A DNA stretch of 64,000 nt from Sporosarcina obsidiansis (GTDB taxonomy: Bacteria; Bacillota; Bacilli; Bacillales_A; Planococcaceae). The position numbers and the translations under genes are program-made. The stretch covers positions 35,930 through 99,929 of the forward strand of contig NZ_WHVW01000012.1 in assembly GCF_009651005.1 (NCBI RefSeq), written 5' to 3'. Below are positions 56,577 to 64,000 of this stretch, in pieces; within the stretch, counting starts at the first letter, position 1; every line of letters starts with the position of its first letter. The notes below the pieces were generated by a model that saw only the letters and a program-made list of their open reading frames with translations, made no database searches and had not been told where the DNA came from.

Positions 56577-58235
56577 ATGGAAACATTTAAATTCTCGAAA
56601 AAAGAATCAAGATTGTATATGTCATTCATGTATGTCACATTCGTATCTCTATTAGTCGGCGGCTTAATGGGGCTATTGCAGACGTTAGTTCGTTCAGGTA
56701 AATACAAATTACCGTTCAATATCGATTACTATACGATCTTAACTACACATGGTGTCATTCTTGGACTTGTTCTAACTACATTTTTTATTGTTGGTTTCCA
56801 GTTTTCACTCATGGGAAAAACGGTTGGAATCTCTGATAAGCAAATCCTTTGGGGTTGGATTTCTTTCTGGGTGATGTTAGTCGGCACTGTATTAGCTGCA
56901 TGGATGATTCTAACAGGAGAGGCTTCTGTATTATATACATTCTATACACCTCTTCGTGCCCATCCAATTTTCTATATCGGCTTGGCACTCGTCATCGTAG
57001 GTAGCTGGATTGCTGCTATCGTGAACTTCCGTCAATTGTACGTATGGAAGAAAGCTCATAAAGGTGAAAAGTCTCCTTTGCTTGCATTCATGGTTGTCAT
57101 CAATATGATTATGTGGGTTGTCGCTTCACTTGGTGTCGCTTACTCTGTTGTTGTACTCATCTTGCCTTGGTCACTCGGCTATGTCGCAACAGTCAACGTT
57201 CTGTTAACACGCACGTTATTCTGGTATTTCGGTCACCCACTCGTCTATTTCTGGTTGTTACCAGCTTATATGGCTTGGTATGCGATCATCCCGAAAATTA
57301 TCGGTGGAAAGCTGTTCAGTGATTCATTGGCAAGACTATCATTCATTTTGCTGTTGATGTTCTCGATTCCTGTCGGGTTCCACCACCAATTGACTGAACC
57401 CGGGATTGACCCTACTTGGAAATTCATCCAAGTGGTCTTGACATTTATGGTTGTCGTCCCAACATTGATGACTGCATTCTCTCTATTTGCTACATTTGAA
57501 ATTACAGGTAGAAATAAAGGTCATAAAACGTTGTTTGGTTGGTTCAAACATCTTCCTTGGAAAGACGTTCGTTTCTTAGCTCCTTTCATTGGTATGGTGG
57601 CGTTCATCCCAGGCGGTGCTGGAGGTATTATTAATGCTTCTCACCAAGTAAACTCTCTTGTTCATAACACGATCTGGGTTACTGGACACTTTCATTTAAC
57701 GATCGCTACAACGGTTATCTTAACTTATTTCGGTATTGCTTACTGGCTGATTCCACATTTGACGGGCCGCCGTCTAACTCCTAAATTAAATAAACTAGGA
57801 ATCATTCAAACGATTGTCTGGACTGTTGGTATGGCAATTATGTCTACCTCCATGCATATTCAAGGCTTGCTAGGCGGACCTCGCCGATCAAGTTTCTCTG
57901 AATACGCAGGTGGAGATCAAGTATCAACTTGGATCAGTTATCAAGTTTCACAAGCTGTTGGTGGGACCATTCTATTTATCGGTATTGTATTAATGGTATA
58001 CATCTTTATTCAATTGGCATTTTTCGCACCCCGTGGTTACGAAGATTATCCAATTGCAGAAGAGGATCTGGATTTAGATACAGAAAAAACACCAAAAATT
58101 TTGGAGAACTGGTATTTGTGGATCGGAGTCACCATCGCTTTAATCTTATTTGCATACACAATCCCAATGATTGATATTATCAAACACTCTCCTCCAGGGT
58201 CTATTCCATTCGATTGGCCAATTGGACGTTCTTAA
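56577..58235 (+). CDS. cbaA: CbaA, ba3-type cytochrome c oxidase subunit I
   Basis: 552 residues, about 13 membrane helices. Heme ligand His in TTHGVILGL, CuB ligand His in WYFGHPLVYFWLLP (with Tyr), HHQLTEPG and the two heme His in VTGHFHLT. This is the B-family oxidase. The three genes cbaD-cbaB-cbaA are contiguous and make a high-affinity terminal oxidase for low oxygen. Good terminator follows. Confidence 0.95.
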   Translation: METFKFSKKESRLYMSFMYVTFVSLLVGGLMGLLQTLVRSGKYKLPFNIDYYTILTTHGVILGLVLTTFFIVGFQFSLMGKTVGISDKQILWGWISFWVMLVGTVLAAWMILTGEASVLYTFYTPLRAHPIFYIGLALVIVGSWIAAIVNFRQLYVWKKAHKGEKSPLLAFMVVINMIMWVVASLGVAYSVVVLILPWSLGYVATVNVLLTRTLFWYFGHPLVYFWLLPAYMAWYAIIPKIIGGKLFSDSLARLSFILLLMFSIPVGFHHQLTEPGIDPTWKFIQVVLTFMVVVPTLMTAFSLFATFEITGRNKGHKTLFGWFKHLPWKDVRFLAPFIGMVAFIPGGAGGIINASHQVNSLVHNTIWVTGHFHLTIATTVILTYFGIAYWLIPHLTGRRLTPKLNKLGIIQTIVWTVGMAIMSTSMHIQGLLGGPRRSSFSEYAGGDQVSTWISYQVSQAVGGTILFIGIVLMVYIFIQLAFFAPRGYEDYPIAEEDLDLDTEKTPKILENWYLWIGVTIALILFAYTIPMIDIIKHSPPGSIPFDWPIGRS

Positions 58236-58240
58236 ACAAT

Positions 58241-58287
58241 AAAAAAGTCTTGAGATCCAGGTAATTGGATTTTCAAGGCTTTTTTAA
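58241..58287 (+). terminator. Terminator of cbaDBA
   Basis: Stem AAAGTCTTGA/TCAAGGCTTT with inner TCCAG/TTGGA, followed by TTTTTT; the EAL gene's stop lies just beyond. Confidence 0.8.
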
Positions 58288-58291
58288 AACA

Positions 58292-60187
58292 TTAACTGAG
58301 TGGTAAGTACATATGGGATTGACCTAGTAATTTAGTAAGCAAATCATTCAATGCTTGCTCGCTAAGTGGCTTTGCAAAATAGAATCCTTGTAACTCATCA
58401 CATTCTTTTTCTTTCAGAATTTCCCATTGCTCCAGGGTCTCTATTCCTTCAGCTACCGTTCGAATAGAAAGTGTTTTTCCTAATTGAATAATGGCATTTA
58501 CAATGGCACGACTTTTCTCATCATGTACGATATTCATAATGAACATCCGATCGATTTTCAGCTGTGTAATCGGGAATGACTGAAGATATATAAATGCCGA
58601 ATATCCTGTGCCAAAATCATCTATTACAATGGAAAATCCTAGGTCGGATAGCGTCTGGATTTGTTGCTGCACCACCTCATGTCGTTCAAGTGCAACACTT
58701 TCTGTGATTTCTAGTAGTAGATTTTTCGGTTCGATCTGCGCCTCTTCAATACATTCTTGCAGAAACACTGGTAAATTTTGTTGTAAGAAATGTCTAGGTG
58801 ATAAGTTGATAGATATGGTGAGGTCATGTAGTCCTTGTTCTTTAAATTTCTTCAATTGACCTATCGCTTGATGGATCACCCATTTGCCAATGGAGATGAT
58901 GAAACCTGTAGATTCCGCTAGATCTATAAAGTCTGCAGGATAAATTAAACCATGTTCTGGATGTTGCCAACGGATCAGCGCTTCAAATCCAATAATTTCG
59001 CCTGTATCACAAAGGACTTGGGGCTGATAAAACAGCTTAAATTCATTCATATCAAGACCTTTACGCAAATTCATTTCGGACTTCATTTTCTGTTTCAAAT
59101 GTCTGTGCATATCGGCACTATAAATACCTACACTTTTTCTAGCAGATTGGCCTTTACTCGTTTCTAATGCAAAACGTGCAGCTTGCACACCTTCAAGCGG
59201 CGTGCGCACATCTTCAGGATAGTATGCAATTCCATAACTAAACGTCAAGTATACTTCCTGTTTTGCTACATGGACAGGCTCTCGCAATTTCGTCATTAGT
59301 TTTTCCATTTTATTTTTCAACTCTACTCCACCTTGATCATAGGGCGCAAAAATGACAAAATGATCAAATGCAATTCTTGAAATAGAATAGTAATCATCAA
59401 AGTATAATCGGAAGCGCTTGGCGACAACTTTAATAATCTCATCTGCCAATTCAGGACCTAATGCACTGTGAATTTCAATAAATTGATCAATATTTATATA
59501 AATAAAGATTCCATCCTGTTCTTCAGAAATCTCTGAAATCGCCAATGATGCTTGCTCAAGAAAGGCATTATAGTTGTCCATTTCTGTAAGTTCATCTGTA
59601 AAAGCCAATCGATGTAAATTTTCCTCAAAATCCATGCGACTTAAACGATCAAAAAGAAAGGAAAGCATATCTGCGATCGAGGTTACGACCATGCGATCGA
59701 ATGAAGTCCATTCGCGACGCTTACGAGATTCACAACATAGCACCCCTCCGATTCCTGAACTGAGTATAATGCATGCATCTAGAAGCGAATGATACACACT
59801 GGAAACAGGGAAAAACTTCTTGAATATTTCTTTTGTTTCCTCACTCTTGCTAATATCAACTATCGACAGTGTTCGTTGATTTTGAATAGCTGTAAAGTAT
59901 GAATGAAACACTTCATCGCTTAAATCACTCTCAACAGAATGTTGTTTTGTTTCATCATCATATGTATTTTGTGAATGGAGTAATGTTCGCTCTTCATTGA
60001 AGAGCCAAATACTCACGCGCTCACAATTCATAATCTGTGAAACTTCAAAACAAATGGTTTCTAGCGTTTCTTTAATCGTTTTCTCATTTACAGCAAAGTA
60101 TTTAGCCTTTGTAAAGATCTGTTCTTGTTGCTCCCGTATGGCATCTATTTTCCTAAGTGTCCCGATTATTTCAACATTTTTCTGCAA
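58292..60187 (-). CDS. GAF-GGDEF-EAL protein, probable c-di-GMP phosphodiesterase
   Basis: 631 residues. GAF domain about 25-185, GGDEF-like domain about 190-350 and EAL domain about 375-620. The GGDEF signature is lost (RIAFDHFVIF where RxGGDEF is expected), so no cyclase activity is likely. The EAL domain looks intact: FEALIRW, LSPRHF, LEITES, IDDFGTGYS, LKIDRMFI and AEGIETLEQW. It would degrade c-di-GMP, with the GAF domain sensing a ligand. TTG start with AAGGGTGG about ten bases upstream. Monocistronic. Confidence 0.9.
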   Translation of the reverse strand: MQKNVEIIGTLRKIDAIREQQEQIFTKAKYFAVNEKTIKETLETICFEVSQIMNCERVSIWLFNEERTLLHSQNTYDDETKQHSVESDLSDEVFHSYFTAIQNQRTLSIVDISKSEETKEIFKKFFPVSSVYHSLLDACIILSSGIGGVLCCESRKRREWTSFDRMVVTSIADMLSFLFDRLSRMDFEENLHRLAFTDELTEMDNYNAFLEQASLAISEISEEQDGIFIYINIDQFIEIHSALGPELADEIIKVVAKRFRLYFDDYYSISRIAFDHFVIFAPYDQGGVELKNKMEKLMTKLREPVHVAKQEVYLTFSYGIAYYPEDVRTPLEGVQAARFALETSKGQSARKSVGIYSADMHRHLKQKMKSEMNLRKGLDMNEFKLFYQPQVLCDTGEIIGFEALIRWQHPEHGLIYPADFIDLAESTGFIISIGKWVIHQAIGQLKKFKEQGLHDLTISINLSPRHFLQQNLPVFLQECIEEAQIEPKNLLLEITESVALERHEVVQQQIQTLSDLGFSIVIDDFGTGYSAFIYLQSFPITQLKIDRMFIMNIVHDEKSRAIVNAIIQLGKTLSIRTVAEGIETLEQWEILKEKECDELQGFYFAKPLSEQALNDLLTKLLGQSHMYLPLS

Positions 60188-60443
60188 GAAAACACCACCC
60201 TTCTATAACAATTTGCTAGACAATATCTTTAAGTTAATTATAACAATATTCAACCAAATTAATAGAAGTAATTTACTTTTTCTACTTGAAGGTATATATA
60301 ACCATACAACTACCTTCTAATATCAGACTTTAGTTATGTATATTTTCAAAATTCTCTTCTGTATACTAGGTTTATTGGTTGATTTTGATAGGTTGGTAAC
60401 TTAGTAGAAATAGCTAAACATATTTCAAAAGGGGATAATTAGA

Positions 60444-61139
60444 ATGAAGAAAACAGCTCTTGCGTTCATCGCCTCTCTCATGCTTGCAACTAGTATATCT
60501 GTGGGAAGTGCAGATGCATCGACAAAAACGTATGTTGTAAAACCAGGAGATACACTTTGGAAAGTTGCAAATCAGCATAAGTTGACAGTAGCCGAGCTAA
60601 AAAGCTTGAATAAACTTACAGCGGATTCCATAAAAGTGAATCAAAAGCTGGTCGTCGAAAATAAATCAACTGCCGCTAAAACAGTTTCTTCCATCAATTC
60701 ATTACACGATACGAAGCCTACAGTGGACAAGCCTGTTGTTTCGACTAAACCATCCGCTGGTTCAAGTGCATTAATGAATAAAGTGGTTGACATTGCAATG
60801 CCACTGCAAGGAACTCCGTATGTATGGGCAGGAGTTACACCTAACGGCTTCGATTGCAGCGGATTCATCTATTACGTGTATAATCAAGCAGGTGTGAAAA
60901 TTCCAAGACTCGATACGATCGGTATGTATGACCGCTCCATTTCTATTAAAGATCCAGTCATAGGTGATCTATTGTTTTTTGAAAATACATACCGCCCCGG
61001 CATTTCTCATATCGGAATTTATTTAGGCGATAGCAAGTTCATTCATGCAGGAACAAATGGAATTGAAGTTTCGTCTGCTGAATCTCCGTATTGGAGTCAA
61101 CGTTTTCTAGGATATAAGCGTTTTAAAGATATTAAGTGA
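60444..61139 (+). CDS. Secreted LysM-NlpC/P60 endopeptidase
   Basis: 231 residues. Signal peptide to about 26, one LysM domain (about 29-72: YVVKPGDTLWKVANQHKLT), a linker and an NlpC/P60 domain with C138 in FDCSGF, H189 in SHIGIY and H201 in FIHAG. It hydrolyses wall peptides, bound to glycan by LysM. LysM-single, unlike LytE/LytF. AAAGGGG upstream, long terminator downstream. Confidence 0.92.
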   Translation: MKKTALAFIASLMLATSISVGSADASTKTYVVKPGDTLWKVANQHKLTVAELKSLNKLTADSIKVNQKLVVENKSTAAKTVSSINSLHDTKPTVDKPVVSTKPSAGSSALMNKVVDIAMPLQGTPYVWAGVTPNGFDCSGFIYYVYNQAGVKIPRLDTIGMYDRSISIKDPVIGDLLFFENTYRPGISHIGIYLGDSKFIHAGTNGIEVSSAESPYWSQRFLGYKRFKDIK

Positions 61140-61195
61140 AAAATGGGTTGCCCTGTAAGTCAGTACTGAGACTTGTAGGACAACCCATTTTTTTA
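61140..61195. terminator. Bidirectional terminator between LysM-NlpC/P60 and SDR
   Basis: Outer stem AAATGGGTTG.CCT/AGG.CAACCCATTT and inner AAGTC/GACTT, with T run on the plus strand; convergent genes on both sides. Confidence 0.85.
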
Positions 61196-61220
61196 ATTAA
61201 TACATTCGTAATTATTCTGC

Positions 61221-61958
61221 TTATCTGGCTGAATATCCGCCATCGATTACAAGTTCTGCTCCCGAGATATATGACGCTTCATCTGATGAAAGAAACAACA
61301 CTGCATTCCCTACATCTTCAGGCTGTCCTAGGCGTTCAAGTGGTGTCATCTTAATGAGCATCCCAAGTAATTCCTTGGACTCTTCCAATCCTTGTGTCAT
61401 TGGCGTTTCAATCACGCCCGGGAATACTGTATTGACACGGATACCATTCTTGCCATATTCAGCTGCCGCCGCTTTGGAGATTGCTCGAACTGCTCCTTTA
61501 GAAGCAGAGTACGGGTTTAAGCCCATTCCAATCAGTGCAGTATAAGATGAAATGTTTACGATAGAACCTTTTTTCGCTTCAGCCATATAGCCAGCTGCAT
61601 GTTTCATACCAAGGAATGTACCGAAACTATTGATGTCGGAAAGTTTGCGCCAATCTTCTATTGTAATTTGATCAATTGCTTTTTCAGTGGAGATACCTGC
61701 ATTGTTCACCAAGATATCCAATTTACCGAAATGATCTACCGCTTTTTTCATTGCGTCCTGCCATTCGTTATCTTCCGTTACATTTAACTTGACCGTAAGG
61801 ATTTGTTCTTGTCCTCCCCACTTTGCTTCCAATGCCGCTTCGTTGATATCAGCCGCGATGACTTTGGCACCTTCTGCTACGAATTGCTTCACCATCATCT
61901 CACCCATACCAGACGCCCCGCCTGTAATAAATGCTACTTTGTCTTGTAATCGATTCAT
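61221..61958 (-). CDS. Short-chain dehydrogenase/reductase
   Basis: 245 residues, classical SDR. Cofactor motif TGGASGMG (12-19), NNAG (85-88), catalytic S137/S138, Y150 and K154 (YSASK), then PGVIETPM. Acidic residue after the second strand (AADIN) favours NAD(H). Substrate unknown. AAAGGAG upstream. Confidence 0.9.
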   Translation of the reverse strand: MNRLQDKVAFITGGASGMGEMMVKQFVAEGAKVIAADINEAALEAKWGGQEQILTVKLNVTEDNEWQDAMKKAVDHFGKLDILVNNAGISTEKAIDQITIEDWRKLSDINSFGTFLGMKHAAGYMAEAKKGSIVNISSYTALIGMGLNPYSASKGAVRAISKAAAAEYGKNGIRVNTVFPGVIETPMTQGLEESKELLGMLIKMTPLERLGQPEDVGNAVLFLSSDEASYISGAELVIDGGYSAR

Positions 61959-62099
61959 CTTCTATCACTCCTTTTATACTGTATATTTTAACACTAAAAT
62001 ACTTTTATTTCAATTCTGCGATGACCTAATATGAAGATACACCTTTGGTAAAAGACCATTTTTCACATATCCACTAAGCAGGTATTTCCGCTATATACT

Positions 62100-62120
62100 A
62101 GACCGAGTCAAAATCCCGTC
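62100..62120 (+). repeat. Isolated unit of the 21-bp repeat family
   Basis: AGACCGAGTCAAAATCCCGTC: core ACCGAGTCAAA followed by eight bases. The next 21 bases do not match. It lies between the SDR and SulP genes. Confidence 0.6.
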
Positions 62121-62231
62121 AAATCACTCTTCTCCTCATACTCTACATTTATACATGTCTTGTATAAATATTTATTGTAAGATATAATGAGAATTGTCAT
62201 ACATATCTACTAGTGGAAGAAGTGAACAAAA

Positions 62232-63824
62232 ATGTTCAAAGATCGTCGCTATCTTCAGTATAACGCAGCAGGACTCCGGCAAGACGTGATCGCAGGGATA
62301 ACTGTCGGAATTGTAGCCATTCCACTTGGGATGGCTTTTGCAATTGCATCAGGAGTGAAACCTGAATATGGACTGTATACTACGATCATTGCTGGACTCC
62401 TGGTCGCCTTGTTTGGAGGATCACGCTTTCAGATCGCAGGTCCAACTGGTGCTTTCATTCCTATTTTATTGGCCATTGTGTTGCAATACGGCTATAGCGA
62501 TTTATTAATCGCTGGATTTCTAGCTGGTATTTTTCTCGTTATAATGGGATTTCTAGGCGTTAGTAATCTCATTCATTTTGTTCCTCGTTCTGTGACGATT
62601 GGATTTACAGCAGGGATTGCGGTCATCATCTTTACAGGTCAGTTCCAGAATTTTTTTGGATTGACTGGTGTGGAGAAGAAAGAGTTCTTCCACGAAAGTA
62701 TGATCGAGATTGCGGGGCACTTTCATACGGTAAATAGTTATAGTATATTGACTGCTGCCATTGGATTACTCGTCATATTCACGTTGCCAAAAATCGCTCC
62801 TAAAGTTCCATTGTTACTTGTTGCGCTGGTGATCCCGACAATTTGCACGATTTTGTTTTTTCCGGGTAAGGTTGAGACGATCGGTACTTCCTTTGGTGGA
62901 ATACCACAGAATCTGCCTACATTTCATTTCCCTGAAATTACGCTGTCCAAAATTGTCGCATTGTGGCAACCTGCTCTCATTATTGCTGCGCTTGGAGCGA
63001 TTGAGTCGTTGCTTTCGGCTGTTGTAGCAGATGGAATGAAAGGTGATGTACCAAAACATGATTCAAAGAAGGAACTATTTGGTCAAGGTATAGCCAATAT
63101 GATTACACCGCTTTTCGGCGGAATTCCCGCGACAGGTGCAATTGCGCGTACTGCTACGAATATCCGTTCAGGCGCTGTCAGTCCTATCTCAGGTGTTGTC
63201 CAAAGTTTATTCGTTCTAGCATTTCTTTTAGTGTTCGCGCCTTATGCTTCTTATATCCCATTAGCCGCCATGGCCCCCATATTGATGTATGTAGCTTGGA
63301 ATATGAGTGCCAGAAAAGCATTTGTACAAATTCTCTCCTTGCGCTCAGGTGACTCGCTTGTATTGTTGACGACGTTCCTTTTGACCATCTTCCTGAATTT
63401 GACCATCGCTGTTGAAGTCGGTATCCTACTTGCCGCTCTTTCTTTCTTGCGTAAAATGAGCGGATCCCTCGATATTAAGGAAAGCAGACTGACGGATGTA
63501 GAGAAATTCAAACTGGAAGCGGAATCCGGCAAAGAATTGATCAAGTTTAAAATTTCAGGGCCTCTATTTTTCGGTACTGCTAAAAGTTTTGAAGACCGTT
63601 ATCCAGATTTATTGGAAATAGATCAGCCCATCGTCATTTTAGATATGAAAAATCTCACGGCTTTGGATGCGACAGGAGAAGCTGCACTGTCGTCACTTCT
63701 TGATGAAGCAAAGCGTAAAAACAAACGGCTGATCTTCAAGAAAGTGCCACCCAATAAAGTAAATATATTAAAACGAAGCGGTCTATTCGAGAAGATCGGA
63801 AAAGATAATTTTTTCATGTTATGA
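62232..63824 (+). CDS. SulP family anion transporter with STAS domain
   Basis: 530 residues. About 11-12 membrane helices (about 15-410) with AGITVGIVAIPLGMAFAIASG near the start and GPTGAF, typical of SulP; a C-terminal STAS domain (about 440-530) has VILDMKNLTALDATGEAAL. It could carry sulfate, bicarbonate or dicarboxylate; the ion is not readable. Ribosome site GGAAGAAG is about 13 bases away and weak. IS sequence starts 28 bases after the stop. Confidence 0.9.
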   Translation: MFKDRRYLQYNAAGLRQDVIAGITVGIVAIPLGMAFAIASGVKPEYGLYTTIIAGLLVALFGGSRFQIAGPTGAFIPILLAIVLQYGYSDLLIAGFLAGIFLVIMGFLGVSNLIHFVPRSVTIGFTAGIAVIIFTGQFQNFFGLTGVEKKEFFHESMIEIAGHFHTVNSYSILTAAIGLLVIFTLPKIAPKVPLLLVALVIPTICTILFFPGKVETIGTSFGGIPQNLPTFHFPEITLSKIVALWQPALIIAALGAIESLLSAVVADGMKGDVPKHDSKKELFGQGIANMITPLFGGIPATGAIARTATNIRSGAVSPISGVVQSLFVLAFLLVFAPYASYIPLAAMAPILMYVAWNMSARKAFVQILSLRSGDSLVLLTTFLLTIFLNLTIAVEVGILLAALSFLRKMSGSLDIKESRLTDVEKFKLEAESGKELIKFKISGPLFFGTAKSFEDRYPDLLEIDQPIVILDMKNLTALDATGEAALSSLLDEAKRKNKRLIFKKVPPNKVNILKRSGLFEKIGKDNFFML

Positions 63825-63851
63825 AAAAGAACTTCCTCCCCAAATCTAAAC

Positions 63852-64000
63852 TGTACCCTTTGTAAAGGACAATTAAAAAAAGCCTATGCTATTTGTTGAA
63901 GTTGCTGCCTGTATTTTGCAGGTGGCAACTTTTTTAAATTCCATTGCCCGCGATAATGATTGTAGTACGTCATATAACTTTTAATTTCACGTTTTACTTC
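63852..64000 (-). mobile_element. IS3-family insertion sequence, right end only
   Basis: Terminal inverted repeat about 63852-63871 (TGTACCCTTTGTAAAGGACA, ending TG...CA) followed by the transposase 3' end. The remainder is outside the window. It directly follows the SulP gene without interrupting it. Confidence 0.6.
63884..64000 (-). CDS. IS3-family transposase (OrfB), C-terminal fragment
   Basis: The minus-strand frame ends at TAG 63884-63886. The last 38 residues include KREIKSYMTYYNHYRGQWNL and KKLPPAKYRQQL, the classic C-terminal end of IS3/IS150-type integrase-core transposases. The DDE catalytic domain is beyond the window edge, so I cannot say whether the element is intact. Confidence 0.82.
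   Translation of the reverse strand, partial: EVKREIKSYMTYYNHYRGQWNLKKLPPAKYRQQLQQIA

Overview
The window is a piece of a Gram-positive Bacillales chromosome, most likely Planococcaceae (Sporosarcina or a close relative). Grounds: strong AGGAGG ribosome sites, several TTG and GTG starts, gene orders shared with Bacillus subtilis (yvyF-flgM-flgN-flgK-flgL-yviE-fliW-csrA-hag; hemE-hemH-hemY beside hmoB; lplJ beside yhfH; degS-degU/yvyE/LCP/tagO), plus a SecA2-SlaP pair and a flagellin glycosylation locus. The family and genus assignment is inference from gene content, not a 16S or tree result.

Layout. 1-9.7 kb: flagellin glycosylation on the minus strand. A small hypothetical gene, the Maf glycosyltransferase and all six pseudaminic acid genes (pseB, F, G, H, I, C) are followed by a truncated TPR/sulfatase-like gene with its own SigD-like promoter. 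10.3-16.5 kb: late flagellar operon (hag, csrA, fliW, yviE, flgL, flgK, flgN, flgM), with clear SigD promoters and a CsrA-type hairpin in the hag leader. 16.8-20.1 kb: yvyF, comFC, comFA, degV. 20.4-23.1 kb: enoyl-CoA hydratase, a divergent SigD-type pair (FliS-like protein and a short second flagellin) and a detached comFB. 23.2-30.4 kb: aspA, S9 peptidase, chemoreceptor, acyl-CoA ligase under a FadR-type operator. 31-35.5 kb: BceRSAB-like peptide-antibiotic sensing and detoxification module. 35.8-43 kb: lipoate ligase, two tandem YhfH micro-proteins, hemY-hemH-hemE, hmoB, an M20 amidohydrolase. 43.2-48.7 kb: comK, a lipoprotein, degU-degS, yvyE, an LCP protein. 49-54.4 kb: tagO, secA2-slaP, an NlpC/P60 protein. 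54.7-63.8 kb: nagB, ba3-type oxidase (cbaD, cbaB, cbaA), a GAF-GGDEF-EAL protein, LysM-NlpC/P60 protein, SDR, SulP transporter. The right edge cuts an IS3-family element.

The genes form a coherent post-exponential programme: motility (SigD regulon, CsrA/FliW, Maf/Pse), competence (ComK, ComFA/B/C) and the DegSU switch, with cell-envelope genes around them.

The most unusual signal is not a gene. Four intergenic regions (20150-20337, 21279-21404, 35561-35728, 48840-48986) hold arrays of 6-9 units with an almost perfectly fixed 21-bp period: a conserved ~13-bp core (RNACCGAGCGWAA and variants) and an 8-bp variable spacer. One isolated unit lies at 62100-62120. Thirty of the 31 units are exactly 21 bp and one is 20 bp. 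I do not recognise this family; it is the best candidate here for an undescribed system. A second, unrelated ~155-bp repeat occurs at 30511-30852.
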